A stretch of 64,000 bases of DNA from Malania oleifera (GCF_029873635.1 NC_080423.1:95265191-95329190); one strand, 5' to 3'; shown: positions 31,795 through 44,349, numbered from the stretch's first letter. Made by a program: numbers and translations. Notes: a model not told the origin generated them from the sequence alone.

Positions 31795-32202
31795 AATTAG
31801 GAGTTGAGACGATTGTAGTGTCAGGAAGTGAATGTTGTTTAAAACGAAACTCTTAGTACGCAGACTCACTAAACTATCTTGTTATACTAAGAACCTTTAT
31901 CCACTTCCAAATGGACATGGCATGTATGCCCAGTATTTAGGTCTAATTGCTTAACCCATGCTATCACATCTGTAGGACACTATCCAATCACCACAGAGCT
32001 TAAGTTTAGAAAGGCCACACATTCCTTAGTGCCTGGTGCCTGAAATAGATTGATAAGTCAATTCTCGGTACGCACCTCACTTGAGCAATATTTCTTCACC
32101 AAGAACCCCTAAGAATCATGGTAATACTGTTACACATCAAATATGGACCTTAGGGAGAACTCTGGATCAAAAATCAGGAAAAACTGGGAAAATTTACTAT
32201 GC

Positions 32203-32471
32203 TCGGTCGACCGAGCACTGCAGTTATAAAATGCCCCGGTCGACCAGCCCATGTTGACTTTGACCTTTCACGGTCGACCGAACCCTCATGAACAAAATGT
32301 CTCGGTCGACCGAAAGTTTCGGTTTTCTCCTGGTCGACCGAAACATGGCACAATACACCCTTACGGTCGACCGGCCATCCCAGTTCATTTTCGCCTCGGT
32401 CGACCGAAAGGTGTCGGTACCTGGGGAATTTCAAGCGTCGGTCGACCGTATCTACTCCTGGTCGACCGAGC
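32203..32471. repeat. Internal array of the CGGTCGACCG palindrome
   Basis: Nine copies of a (C)GGTCGACCG-like motif at about 20-40-bp spacing lie between the gag-like and envelope-like ORFs, outside the LTRs. The spacer text differs from that in the LTR array. It ends about 115 bp before the ATG of the second ORF. Confidence 0.9.
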
Positions 32472-32584
32472 TGCGATATAAATGTTGAATCTCTTCATTT
32501 TCAGCTCATTTGCGCGAGAAATCTTGAGAGATCCTTCCCCATTTCCTAACAAACCCAGTTTCCAAACCTCATAGTTGCACTACC

Positions 32585-33784
32585 ATGGCACACATTGAAG
32601 CTCACGATCTTGCACATGCCGAGGATGAGTATTTTCTCTCTGACAGATGCAAGATGCGGTACATACGGGAGTTCCGTCCCAAGGAGGTTATACTTGGTAA
32701 GATACTCGACTTAGTCTTTATGGGTCAATACTTTCAAAATATATTAGACTTGTTCGAGTATCAGGGGTGGAGATCATTTATCTCCTACCAACCTGGGGGA
32801 CATTACCCAACATTCGTTAGGATGTTTTATGCCAACCTTGGCAATGATGAGAATGGGTACTTCTCCCGTGTGTTGAGGACAGATGTGCGGTTTAACGCAC
32901 AATATATCTCTGAAGTCCTTGACATTGGCCGTGGCGATTTTCAGTGCCCCGAGGTGGGTAACACCTGGATCCTTGATCAGGGATTTACTGTAGCCACATT
33001 CGCAAATTTGACCATGTCTGACCCTGGCACTGCTAGCCAGATCCATCCTCCCCAGTACAGACAGTTCAGCCTAGAGGCTAAGATCGTGCACCATTTGATC
33101 ACATACAATATCCTGCCCAAGGCGGGATCTAGAGTGCACGTCTCCTTTTTGGATTGCTTTGTCATGTGGTGCCTCTTTGCTCAGAAGAAATTGGACCTGC
33201 CAAGTTTGATTATCCGATGGATGATGGCCAAGACGATTGGCCACCGAGTGATCATGCCATATGGAGGTATCCTGAACAAATTGTTCAGAAGCATTGGAGT
33301 CACGAGGACGAATGTAGCTTCACTGAAGAGGAGACGACCGGCGGACACCTTCTCTGGAGTGACCCTTAGACTAATGGGGTATGAGCTCGTAGGGAACGTT
33401 TGGGCGTCCTCTAGACTAGCACATATTGGGGCCCCACAGGAGCCACCACAGCCATCGATGACAGATCTCATGACTGCGATCTCTGGCTTGTCAGACATGT
33501 TTATACAGTTTAGAGGATCGGTCCAGTCTGACTTACAGGATCTTGCATCATCATCCACTGCACTTAGGCAGGAGCTCCAGCAGCACTCCATCTCCACTGA
33601 TAGCCGCCTTACAGACTTGGAGCGGACTATGACAGCCGGCTTCAGTGAGCTGAGTGATCGCATTCAGGAGATGCAGGATGAGAGAGATCGGATGACGATG
33701 GATTTTGACTTTGATGCCGCCGATGGTGGTGATGGAGGAGAGGATGGAGGAGAAGATGGAGGAGATGATGGAGGGGAGATCTAG
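32585..33784 (+). CDS. Envelope-like / plant-transposon-type ORF of the Sirevirus-type element (399 aa)
   Basis: Lies in the position between the gag region and the right LTR where some Sireviruses carry an envelope-like ORF. The middle resembles the plant-transposon domain often found there (MFYANLGNDENGYFSRVLR, then an LDI..GDF stretch). From about residue 290 to 370 it is a predicted coiled coil (GLSDMFIQFRGSVQSDLQDL..., LTDLERTMTAGFSELSDRI). The last about 25 residues are a GGDGGED-type acidic glycine tail encoded by a GGAGAD repeat. I see no clear signal peptide or membrane segment, so a surface role is only a family label. Confidence 0.65.
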   Translation: MAHIEAHDLAHAEDEYFLSDRCKMRYIREFRPKEVILGKILDLVFMGQYFQNILDLFEYQGWRSFISYQPGGHYPTFVRMFYANLGNDENGYFSRVLRTDVRFNAQYISEVLDIGRGDFQCPEVGNTWILDQGFTVATFANLTMSDPGTASQIHPPQYRQFSLEAKIVHHLITYNILPKAGSRVHVSFLDCFVMWCLFAQKKLDLPSLIIRWMMAKTIGHRVIMPYGGILNKLFRSIGVTRTNVASLKRRRPADTFSGVTLRLMGYELVGNVWASSRLAHIGAPQEPPQPSMTDLMTAISGLSDMFIQFRGSVQSDLQDLASSSTALRQELQQHSISTDSRLTDLERTMTAGFSELSDRIQEMQDERDRMTMDFDFDAADGGDGGEDGGEDGGDDGGEI

Positions 33785-34183
33785 ACTCCAGAGTTGTCCA
33801 CAGATCAGATAGCGTGGCCTTGATTCTTTTTGTTGTCTTGTTATATCATCTGATCTGTATTAAATAAAACAGCTCTTTCGCTTTATCTTGTACTCTTATG
33901 ATATTATTGACATACTATCTTGGTTATTTATGATATATACATATATGCGTCTGAAGTATCTTGACTTGCATGCTCTTATGATATTCTCGTGTGCCTTACG
34001 TTTATAATACTGGTTGTTTGAGAACGTTTTTGTGCAGGTAAAATCTGGGAAATGTTCTGTTTACAGCCGGCATGCTGCCGAATTTTCTGTGGTTATTTGC
34101 CCAAATGATTGAAACATTACTTGTGTGTGCCAAATGTATATATACATGTGAAGTATTTGTTTCATAGTTTGCATACATTTAGG

Positions 34184-34478
34184 GGGAGCATCTAAAAACA
34201 AATATCCATCCTGTCTTGCTCACAAAATATACTAGGATTGGGTATACTTTAAATCAAGTGTGGCTTGTGCTTAAATGGAATGTCTTAAATTGAAATACGT
34301 TCATGTTGTCGCTGCTACTTGATTTGCCATATGATCATGCATGTAAATCCAAAAATTTTGGATCACTATGGTTATGATTTTTCTGGATATAAATGAGTAT
34401 GCGCATAATTGACAAACCAGAAAAAGTTCTCTTCTTTTCAAGCAACTTCCCCCAACTCCTTTTGCACATATTTAAGGG

Positions 34479-34513
<35 letters not shown>

Positions 34514-35311
34514 TATCTATATCTAGTTATAAAAGCAGAAACAGAACTCATATTGGATATATTATATGTCTTGCTAGTGTGCTTACTTGTCTACATGACT
34601 TGTTCTTTCCATGCATTAAAATTTTATGTCATATCCTAAGGGTGGTGCGTTATATAACTGGCTCATTGATAATATGTGAAAATGCATGCGAATTAGTTAG
34701 ACTACATTTATGCTCAAACCTTCTTTTTAGTATCATATGCCGTGTGATCCTAACTCAAATCTTCCACGGGTTTTATGATATGTTTCATTGTTAAAGGGTT
34801 TTGTATATTTCTAGTTTAATCTTGTTTGCTATGTCATCTACATCTTAGAATCACCAGTTATATTGATTGTGCGCACACGTTATACCTTTATTGCACAACC
34901 CGTCCAATTCATGCTTAATATTTCACTTGCTAAAATTGGACCATGCTGAACTGTTTGAGTAGTTGTGGATAAATTGTTAGGAAATATAAACTCAAACAGG
35001 TTACATTTATACAGGTTTACTTTTGGAAAGTCCAATTTACGAACGGCACTCTGCCGAAATTTTTCTAACATCTTTCCAAAATTCATCATGTATAAGTACA
35101 CTCATCACTTATTGCCTAGTTTTTTTTTTTAAATTCAAATGACCTTTTTTGCTGTTGCCAAAAGGGGGAGATGAAAAAGGGCAAAAATAATGGGTTAATG
35201 GGTTAATGGTTTTATTTAAATACATTAGATGCATATTGTGAGGGGGAGCCTTATTAGGCCTAACCCTATATTTTCGCTTGTCGTATTTGTCATCATCAAA
35301 AAGGGGGAGAT
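34184..35311 (+). promoter_or_regulatory. Polypurine tracts upstream of the right LTR
   Basis: AAAAGGGGGAGAT sits directly against the right LTR (35299-35311). Related tracts occur at about 35159-35172 (AAAAGGGGGAGATG), 35240-35249 (AGGGGGAGCC) and 34190-34200 (AGGGGGAGCA). Multiple polypurine tracts near the 3' LTR have been described for Sireviruses. Confidence 0.75.
34484..34510. repeat. TA dinucleotide microsatellite
   Basis: About 13 TA units in the non-coding 3' part of the Sirevirus-type element. Confidence 0.9.
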
Positions 35312-37569
35312 TGTTGACCTTATTGGTCACGCCCGGTTTTGATTATGACAAATACTCATTGTATCTAATGAGTGGTTGAGCTTTTGTGCAGGAATCAAGA
35401 ATGATAAAATCAAGATGTGCACAAAGCTAGAAAGGCTTGAAGACAATTTCATAAACTCTTAATTATAATACTTTCCAGTGAAATTGTCTGTAATAGTAAT
35501 TAGGGTTTTTCGGTTTGTAATAAGCTCACACACATCACATGAATGATTTACTTTGTAAGCTCAAACCGAACCATAGAAAGACCTTAGAGTGTACCTTTGG
35601 GCGACCGAAGGTCGACCGACACCGGACTTTTTCGGTGTCTTCAAAATTGGACCCCAAGTGGCCTTAGGACACACACATATGCACATATGTTTATTAGGCA
35701 CTTAAAATTGATTGAGTTGGGTCAATTCGGGACCGAAATGCACACTTGGTGCACTTTCGGTCGATCGGCCAACTCAGTTCAATTTGGCCCGGTCGACCGA
35801 AACTGGTCCGGGTCAACTGTTTGACCCAGGCCCGGTCGACCGAGCACTTATAGGTCATTTGACCTCGGTCGACCGAACCTCCTTGGGGTCAACAGTTTGA
35901 CCTCCCGGTCGACCGACCATTTTTGTTCGTCAACAACTTGGTCGACCGAAGGGTCTCGGGAAAATTCCCAGCGGTCCGGTCGACCGAGCCATGTAGTTCA
36001 AAAAGTGTCCGGTCGACCGAACCTCGGAATATTGAAAAATCGCCCTGCCCGGTCGACCGACCCCTTAGTTCAAAATTCCCCCGGTCGACCGAGCCACTTG
36101 AATCCCGGTCGACCGAACCACTTTTGGTCGACCGGACCTCTCGGGTTGTTCCCATTTTTACCGTGGTTAATATTTTTCTAAACAGGGTTAAAATGCATTA
36201 AACTCCATTAAACTTTTCTAATAATACCCTATAGGTCCCCAACGGTCATATTTCCTCCTTTGCCTATATATATGCCTTCATTTGCAAAGATTAAGATGGA
36301 TTAGCCACTTTGATCAGGGAAAATTCTTTGAAAATCCAAAACCCTATAATACTCATTCTTAAGCCTCCTACACTCATACTTACCTTCTCATACAAATTAA
36401 ACCCTTTGTAAGTTGATTGAGTGCTAGTCTAAGTAGGTTTGCTCTCCCATTCATATTTGATTGTTTTATTATCCTTGAGAGCTAAACCTTGAGTATTCTT
36501 AGGGGACTTTATTAATAAGTCTATCCTAAGAAAACTTTGATAGATCTTCTAAGATTTGCACCTCCATTGCAACATCTTAAGAAGATAGTATTTGTATTTT
36601 GATTGCAAAACATTTTCAAATATCTACTGTGTTATTAATCTTGAAAATATTTGATGAGATATTTGATAGTGTGATAAAATCTTTGTTGCAATACTCGTTA
36701 ACTCATATATCTTTTGCTGAATACAAAGATTGAATATCCTTTTGCAAACCAAACTTATACGTTGCTAGATCTTCATGTACATATGTGTATTGAGAAAACT
36801 TGTTGATTGAAATATATGAAGTCTGGATGATATCTTTGTTTGAGCACTTAGATTAAATATCTTGTGATACAAAGATCATTTAGGTTTGCACTCTCACGCA
36901 CTCATTACAACGATAGTAAATCTATTTGAGAGTTGACATCTTAGACCACACTGAGCTTACAAATTATTTCATATTTGTGGTGTATATTATTGCGCGAATT
37001 TGGGTACATATCTGCTTTACTTGAAAGCATAATCACTGTACCATCTCATTGTAATACACTTTGGTTGTATTTCCAGGCACGGGCCTGAAGAGGGAGACTA
37101 GCCCTGGAATAGTCCCGGATTGGCTTAGACCCGGTTAGGAAAGCTAGGTGCGTCGTCCTGTTAAGGCGTGTAAGTTGAGGTCAGCCCCGCTAATTGACCT
37201 GGTTAAGGTTGAGGTCAGCCCTGTGTTAATTTGACCTGGTTGTAAAAGGTGACGCTCCACCCTTAAGTGAGCTCTTAGTGGAATCCTCTAGCTTGCGAGC
37301 TCGAGGCGGGGACGTAGGCACGGTTGGCCGAACCCCGATAACATATCGTGTGTTCATTTATATTTCCGCACTTTATATTAGCCGCACATGTATGTTATGG
37401 GTGAATGATGCGTATGACTTAAATTTCACATTATACTTATCTACGCATTTGGAAATTGAATAGGCAGACCCTAGGTTGTGTATATACTGCTGTTTATCCA
37501 GCATAACCTAAGTGATAAATTTTAAAATTCCAATTCACCCCCCCTCTTGGGAATACACCAATTCTAACA
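35312..37569 (+). repeat. Right LTR of the Sirevirus-type element
   Basis: Same length as the left LTR and differing from it at about 10 positions. It is preceded immediately by the polypurine tract AAAAGGGGGAGAT. Confidence 0.95.
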
Positions 37570-39657
37570 AGATTCTCATGTGGAGCCAAATATTGACATG
37601 AGAATTTTGTGTATATGCTTGAAAAATCTTATAATGTAAATCAAATAAAAATATTCTTATCAAACAGACATCTATATTTATATTTTCAAGAATGGGATTT
37701 CTGTAAGCATCATTTCATGGGAATATTTTTTATGTCACGAACCAAATGCCCTCTAAATGTATTCTTATAAAGGATATTTATAGTTTAATCACAAATCTTT
37801 TGTCCTGAAGGCCTCTCTTTTAAAAGATGAGGTGGAAAAAAGTTTGTAAAAGGAAATGGGTTGCTTCGATAAGATAAGCCTTATATTGTGTAATCAATCT
37901 AAGAAAGGGGTTCAAAATATATTTAGTTAATGTTTGGGAGAATGAAAATTGAGTCATGGGTCTTAATTTATATGAATTTAAAATAAATAAATTTAATATT
38001 ATTTTATTTTATGTTTGATCTAAATTCAAATTAAAACTTCGAATTTCATGCTTCTAAATGTATAAACATTTTTTTTGAAGGATAAAGTTTATAGAAATCT
38101 TGATGACAAATCCTCCATTTTTTGTTCAGTTTATCATTTGGGTTTACTATCGTACTAAATTATATATAGAAATATACATATACATCACACGATCATTATA
38201 TGTAGAAAAATATATATACATCACACAATCACACATATTCTTGTCAAATATATTTATATAAGGAATTGATCCCCATCATCTTCACTAAGACCAAATAACT
38301 TAAAGCTTTTTTAATAAATTGTCATTTTTCATGTTTATCAAGTTTACGCAAAGATTTTTTAGTAAATGCTAGTAGAACTAACTATTGGAATTGGGCTCAA
38401 ATATTTATACAAATAACCTCGCAAATATGGATTTTGTAACAGAGAAGTGATTAATCCTATGAATGTTAAATGATTAATCCTATGAATGCTAATAATCATG
38501 TGGATGAGTAATGATCCCACTGAATTGAATTGGATCTATGAATCTAAGAAATAGTAAGAATTATTGATCTCTCTCAATTTGAAAATCCCTTTTCACGTGC
38601 ACGTGGGTAACTATTGATCGGACTGGAAGGGACACTAGCTTCATTCCTATCCCAATAATGAGTAATGACATGTTTTTGTTTAAGGGAGAGTAGTTGAAAC
38701 TTATAAGTAAAGGGAAGATTATCGAAAAATTTCACTTGTGGGTTTTTCACATAAGAAAATTCAGTGACGGATAAGTGACTTATATTCATGATCGTGTTTA
38801 GGGTTAGTTTCATCCCTTGTGACTTTTAAAAAAAATCTTTTAAAGGCGCTAATAAAAAGGAGTTGTTTGATATTATTTTAAAAATGTTCAACCCCATGTG
38901 AAAAAATGGTTATAGGAAAGAAAAAAACAAACTTTTTAGTATTTGGTAAAAAAAGTTATAAGTAGCCTAAAAGTTTTTAAAATGATTAAAATAGATATGT
39001 ATTTTCAAGAAATATAATTAAGTTATTGATAGTTCTGTAATATTTGAAAAAAAACTATGAAAATAGTGAAATCGAATAATTTATTTAAAAATTTATTTTT
39101 TAAAAATTAAAAGAAAATTAAAAGTTAACTTTTAAAATTTTAAAAATTGTTTACTAAAAATGTTTGACCTAACTTTTATTTTTAAAAATTAAAAATTGAG
39201 ATAAAAAAGCATAAACAAATTAAATTCACCTTCAACATTCAATAATTTAAGCTTTTGGTTAAACTCATACTCATCCATACATATCCAACTCTTGAAAACC
39301 CAGTGAAACTAACAATAATAGAATTTAGAGTACTTTAACTGCCCCCAAAATATCAGAGGGAACATGTTTGAGGGTTCTATATGAATATTTGCTAATATAA
39401 AGATTTGATTCATTTGCTCATAAAAGCACTTCCTCATATTTTGTACCATTCTTACAAAGCAGTTCCTCGTAGGTTTTGGAGCCAATCAATCATAAGATAT
39501 TATACTAATTTTGGACCACTAAAGTAACGGGAAGCCCACATCATTAAGATCCACCCCCACTAAATCATACATCCCGCTTCTATCGGTCCCAAGTATTAAC
39601 GTGACATCTTACAATTAGCAAACTATAAATCCTATATAGAAAAATTATCTCTTATAG

Positions 39658-41107
39658 ATGTGTTTGTTACCTAGGCTAGGTTAAGATAGATTAAGCCCAC
39701 GTCATTAGCTCATATTTGGTGCAGCACAACACTACAATTGGGCTAGTTAAGAATGGGCACTTAACTATTTTATGTGGGATAGGCCAAAAAAAAACTAAAT
39801 AGATACACAATATGCTTCCCGCCCCAACCCCCACTTTTCCTCCTCAATTGTCTTTCTTCAATTGTCTTCTCTAACAACCCTCTCCCTTGATTGTCTTATT
39901 TGACTAAAACCTCCCCTCCCCCAATTGTTTTCTCCAATAAAAACCCATCCCTCGATCATCTTTTTTGGCAAAAATCTTTGTGTCTTAATCGTCTTCTCTA
40001 GTAGTGAGGAAGCTAGTGAGTTTCTTTTACCTTCAATTTTAAACTTTGTTTTTTAAAATGTGGATGGGAATTATAGATATGTGGCTTTAATTTTTGTTTT
40101 GTGACTCTCTTCCTCAATCTCAATCCCAATTTTAGTTCCAGTCCAAATTCATTAAGTAATCAAGATTGAAGAAGATGAGAATAAAAGGACTGGGAATAAA
40201 AGGGAAACTTTTTACAAGTGATAACTACTTGTTGAAGGAGTTAATCATAACTGTGTATTTTACAGAACTGATATTGAGACTATTGATTATATTTTTTTTA
40301 GATATAAATTCTCAAAAATTATGTGGGATCTTGTCCGACATTGGATGGGGTTCACTAGAATTATATCATCCCTGAAAGCTGCTCTGAAATGGTTGCATAA
40401 GGAGGCAAAGGGCACAGTAATTAAATCTATTGGAAAGAAGTTTTGTTTGGCTGTTACTATGTACTTTCTCTAGCATTTTAGGAACAAAAGGAAGTTTGAA
40501 AGCAAATTAATTGAACCAAAGGGGTTGTTTAAGATGATTTAGAGTCATACTTATAGAGTTATTTATAATAAATTTGGATTGTACTCCTTTGATTGAGTTT
40601 TAAATTGCTTGTTTTTACTTTCGATTGTTCTGTTTCATTTGGCCTCTTGGCCCCTGGATATGCCTAGGTTGATCTGTATCTAACCATTGTCTATTTTTAA
40701 TTTGATATCTAATTGGGAACTTGGCTTCCCCTTGCCTAGATATGCCTAGTGTATATTGTACATATCCATTTTGATTAATACTATTTACCATTAACTAATA
40801 AAAAAAACAATAATGATTTTTGCTAGTAGTTATACTCTTAGCCACTGACAGCTTCCATTCTTCCAATCCCACAAGCCCCTAAATCTCCCATCCATCACCC
40901 CCACTAGAAAAATTGATGCTACCAACAAGACATCATCTTTTTATCACCATCAAATAACCCCTCGAGTCATTAATCCCATCCTTTATATGGGTGTTGAGGA
41001 GGAAGGAAAAATATTACGATTAAATAAGAGACCAGATAATAATCATAGTTAGCCCAATCCAATCCATTTCAATCTTCTAAACCCTAGTCACCGAACCAAA
41101 CACACCC
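39658..41107. mobile_element. Unit B copy of the possible DNA transposon
   Basis: Same termini and content as 25842-27310, duplicated with the whole segment and not independently inserted. Confidence 0.4.
40240..40610 (+). mobile_element. LINE zinc-binding (zf-RVT) relic, unit B
   Basis: Copy of the unit A relic. The second cysteine of its first CxxC pair is replaced by tyrosine (CVFY), a change consistent with neutral decay after the duplication. Confidence 0.6.
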
Positions 41108-41803
41108 ATACAAGTTTTTCTCCCATATTTATCATTTTAAAAAATAGAAAAAAAAAAAAACCATGCGGCAAAGTCTTTTCTAAAATTTAAAATAAACGTT
41201 ATAATTAATAGTTTACAGCTGAAGAAGATCTAATTTAATAGTTTAACTTGATTGAATGCTATAACCTCGAAAGAATTCCAAGTTGTGAACAAGTTTATAA
41301 ATAATAGTTTATGGGAACATTATTTGAATAAAATATGTCAATATCAAATTTTTGAATAAATGGACCAATTAGATATGAGAGTGTTTGATGGTTGTTCATT
41401 TTGTAAAATTCATTTAACTAAGTTAGACATAAGAACATGTTTGATATAGTTAGACAAAAAATTCAAAAGTCTCTCTTTCAGTTTTTATCCATCATAATAT
41501 GAAAAATAAAAATGACAAAAAGTCTTATGCTCAAATGGAATTTTATCTCATATGGCAATAAAAAGTATTATTTACATTAACTTTAAAGCTTTGATGTATG
41601 CTATTATTTGCTAATTCAATTAAATAATATTGCTATAAAAATTGAGAAAGTTAAAAATTGAATATAATTTATATATTAAATTAAAATAATCTAGTATTCA
41701 TATTTAATGATTGTTTCAAGTTAAATTAAAAATCAATTCATAATCAATTTTGAAATTAACGTTATGTACTTAAAACTTAATTTTATCAAAGGTCCTATAA
41801 GAA

Positions 41804-42140
41804 GGTGTTTGGTTCATAATATCTTTCATAATTCTTGAAAATGTGATGTTCGCTCACATTTGTTTGAATGTGGAAAATTGACGTGGCAAGAATGTCTATT
41901 CACATGTTAGTTTCACTTATGTCAAGTGCATAATGGTCATTTTCTTAAATACCTGAAAAGATTCTCATGTGGAGCCAAATATTGACATGAGAATTTTGTG
42001 TATATTCTTGAAAAATCTTATAATGTAAATCAAATAAAAATATTCTTATCAAACAGACATCTATATTTATATTTTCAAGAATGGGATTTCTGTAAGCATC
42101 ATTTCATGGGAATATTTTTTATGTCACGAACCAAATGCCC
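41804..42140. mobile_element. MITE-like element in unit B, uninterrupted
   Basis: 337 bp with imperfect inverted ends (GGTGTTTGGTTCATAA / GTCACGAACCAAATGCCC). No coding content. It shows the intact form of the element that the retroelement entered in unit A. Confidence 0.5.
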
Positions 42141-43822
42141 TCTAAATGTATTCTTATAAAGGATATTTATAGTTTAATCACAAATCTTTTGTCCTGAAGG
42201 CCTCTCTTTTAAAAGATGAGGTGGAAAAAAGTTTGTAAAAGGAAATGGGCTGCTTCGATAAGATAAGCCTTATATTGTGTAATCAATCTAAAAAAGGGGT
42301 TCAAAATATATTTAGTTAATGTTTGGGAGAATGAATATTGAGTCATGGGTCTTAATTTATATGAATTTAAAATAAATAAATTTAATATTATTTTATTTTA
42401 TGTTTGATATAAATTCAAATTAAAACTTCGAATTTCATGCTTCTAAATGTATAAACATTTTTTTTGAAGGATAAAGTTTATAGAAATCTTGATGACAAAT
42501 CCTCCATTTTTTGTTCAGTTTATCATTTGGGTTTACTATCGTACTAAATTATATATAGAAATATACATATACATCACACGATCATTATATGTAGAAAAAT
42601 ATATATACATCACACAATCACACATATTCTTGTCAAATATATTTATATAAGGAATTGATCCCCATCATCTTCACTAAGACCAAATAACTTAAAGCTTTTT
42701 TAATAAATTGTCATTTTTCATGTTTATCAAGTTTACGCAAAGATTTTTTAGTAAATGCTAGTAGAACTAACTATTGGAATTGGGCTCAAATATTTATACA
42801 AATAACCTCGCAAATATGGATTTTGTAACAGAGAAGTGATTAATCCTATGAATGTTAAATGATTAATCCTATGAATGCTAATAATCATGTGGATGAGTAA
42901 TGATCCCACTGAATTGAATTGGATCTATGAATCTAAGAAATAGTAAGAATTATTGATCTCTCTCAATTTGAAAATCCCTTTTCACGTGCACGTGGGTAAC
43001 TATTGATCGGACTGGAAGGGACACTAGCTTCATTCCTATCCCAATAATGAGTAATGACATGTTTTTGTTTAAGGAAGAGTAGTTGAAACTTATAAGTAAA
43101 GGGAAGATTATCGAAAAATTTCACTTGTGGGTTTTTCACATATAGAAAATTCAGTGACGGATAAGTGACTTATATTCATGATCGTGTTTAGGGTTAGTTT
43201 CATCCCTTGTGACTTTTAAAAAAAATCTTTTAAAGGCGCTAATAAAAAGGAGTTGTTTGATATTATTTTAAAAATGTTCAACCCCATGTGAAAAAATGGT
43301 TATAGGAAAGAAAAAAACAAACTTTTTAGTATTTGGTAAAAAAAGTTATAAGTAGCCTAAAAGTTTTTAAAATGATTAAAATAGATATGTATTTTCAAGA
43401 AATATAATTAAGTTATTGATAGTTCTGTAATATTTGAAAAAAAAACTATGAATATAGTGAAATTGAATAATTTATTTAAAAATTTATTTTTTAAAAATTA
43501 AAAGAAAATCAAAAGTTAACTTTTAAAATTTTAAAAATTGTTTACTAAAAATGTTTGACCTAACTTTTATTTTTAAAAATTAAAAATTGAGATTAAAAAG
43601 CATAATCAAATTAAATTCACCTTCAACATTCAATAATTTAAGCTTTTGGTTAAACTCATACTCATCCATACATATCCAACTCTTGAAAACCCAGTGAAAC
43701 TAACAATAATAGAATTTAGAGTACTTTAACTGCCCCCAAAATATCAGAGGGAACGTGTTTGAGGGTTCTATATGAATATTTGCTAATATAAAGATTTGAT
43801 TCATTTGCTCATAAAAGCACTT

Positions 43823-44344
43823 TTCCATATATAGAAAATAATATCTGCCATTGGACCAAAAAGTTGACTTATAGACCATATGTACCCTACCTAATTAATT
43901 TGGACATCCCATTTTGACTCCACCTCCTTATTAATTGGACCCAAGCATTTTAAAAAAGTGTCAATTCCAAACAGCTTAAATTTTGTGAATTTAAGCTCAA
44001 GCCTACTAAAAACTGTTTTGAACATTTATTCTACGGCCACTTTTAAACATAAGATGAGGTATTTAGAAACAAAAAACAAAAAACAAAGAAGTACATTCTA
44101 AAATATATTTTAAAGTTAATTTACTCAAAAGAGGTTAAGGGGTATTTATTGATCTGAATTACCTATGAACAAAGGTTATATCTTACTGGTTTACTAAGTA
44201 AATCAATTAGACATTAAAGCATTAGGTGGCAGCTCTAACTTTTCTTAAAGTTTCTCTGATAGAATCAAACATGAAAATATGTCTGATTTTTTATCCAGAT
44301 GTCTGTTTTCCAATTGTATTCCTTACAAAAAATTAAAAGGATTA
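43823..44344. other. Spacer between the segmental duplication and the solo LTR
   Basis: AT-rich. No gene or element recognised. Confidence 0.4.
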
Positions 44345-44349
44345 AAAAC

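Larger units (their letters stand above)
28166..37569 (+). mobile_element. Sirevirus-type (Ty1/copia lineage) LTR element, non-autonomous looking, young
   Basis: Two LTRs of 2258 bp (28166-30423, 35312-37569) start TGTTGACC and end ATTCTAACA. A 5-bp target duplication AGATT lies at 28161-28165 and 37570-37574. A tRNA-iMet-type primer site follows the left LTR and a polypurine tract precedes the right one. Parts seen: a gag-like ORF, an internal palindrome array and an envelope-like ORF. No protease, integrase, reverse transcriptase or RNase H region was recognised, so it would depend on a relative. The LTRs differ at about 10 of 2258 positions (about 0.4%), suggesting insertion within the last few hundred thousand years at usual plant rates. 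The Sirevirus call rests on the primer site, gag type, envelope-like ORF, repeated polypurine tracts and palindrome-rich LTR. Confidence 0.88.
28006..37751. mobile_element. MITE-like element in unit A, host of the Sirevirus-type insertion
   Basis: The left end GGTGTTTGGTTCATAA and the reversed right end GGGCATTTGGTTCGTGAC form an imperfect inverted pair. ATTCTTGAAAAT-type words lie about 25-50 bp inside each end. Without the inserted retroelement it is about 337 bp, as in unit B. The precise target duplication is unclear. Confidence 0.45.
25621..39431. repeat. Tandem segmental duplication, unit A (split by the Sirevirus-type element)
   Basis: 25621-28165 plus 37575-39431 are collinear with 39436-43822. 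Both units begin ATATTTTGTACCATTCTTAC and end ...CTCATAAAAGCACTT. Without the 9.4-kb insertion and its target copy the unit is about 4.4 kb. The two units differ by roughly 1% in the stretches I compared (25621-25980 and 27400-28165), plus small indels. Contents: a DNA-transposon-like segment, a LINE zinc-finger relic and a MITE-like element. Confidence 0.95.
39436..43822. repeat. Tandem segmental duplication, unit B (uninterrupted)
   Basis: Direct repeat of unit A with only a few bases (CCTC) between the units. At about 41960-41970 it reads CCTGAAAAGATTCTCATGTG without interruption. This is the empty site for the retroelement that splits unit A. No host gene was recognised within the unit. 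Confidence 0.95.

Noticed and set aside
28462-32471. CRISPR-like array (short repeats with unequal spacers)
   Set aside because: The repeat is only 10 bp and palindromic, spacers vary from about 10 to 50 bp, and the context is a eukaryotic LTR element. No cas-like gene is present.
32174-32488. Open frames across the internal palindrome array
   Set aside because: Same artefact: the VDR/GRP repeats arise from GGTCGACCG in every frame.
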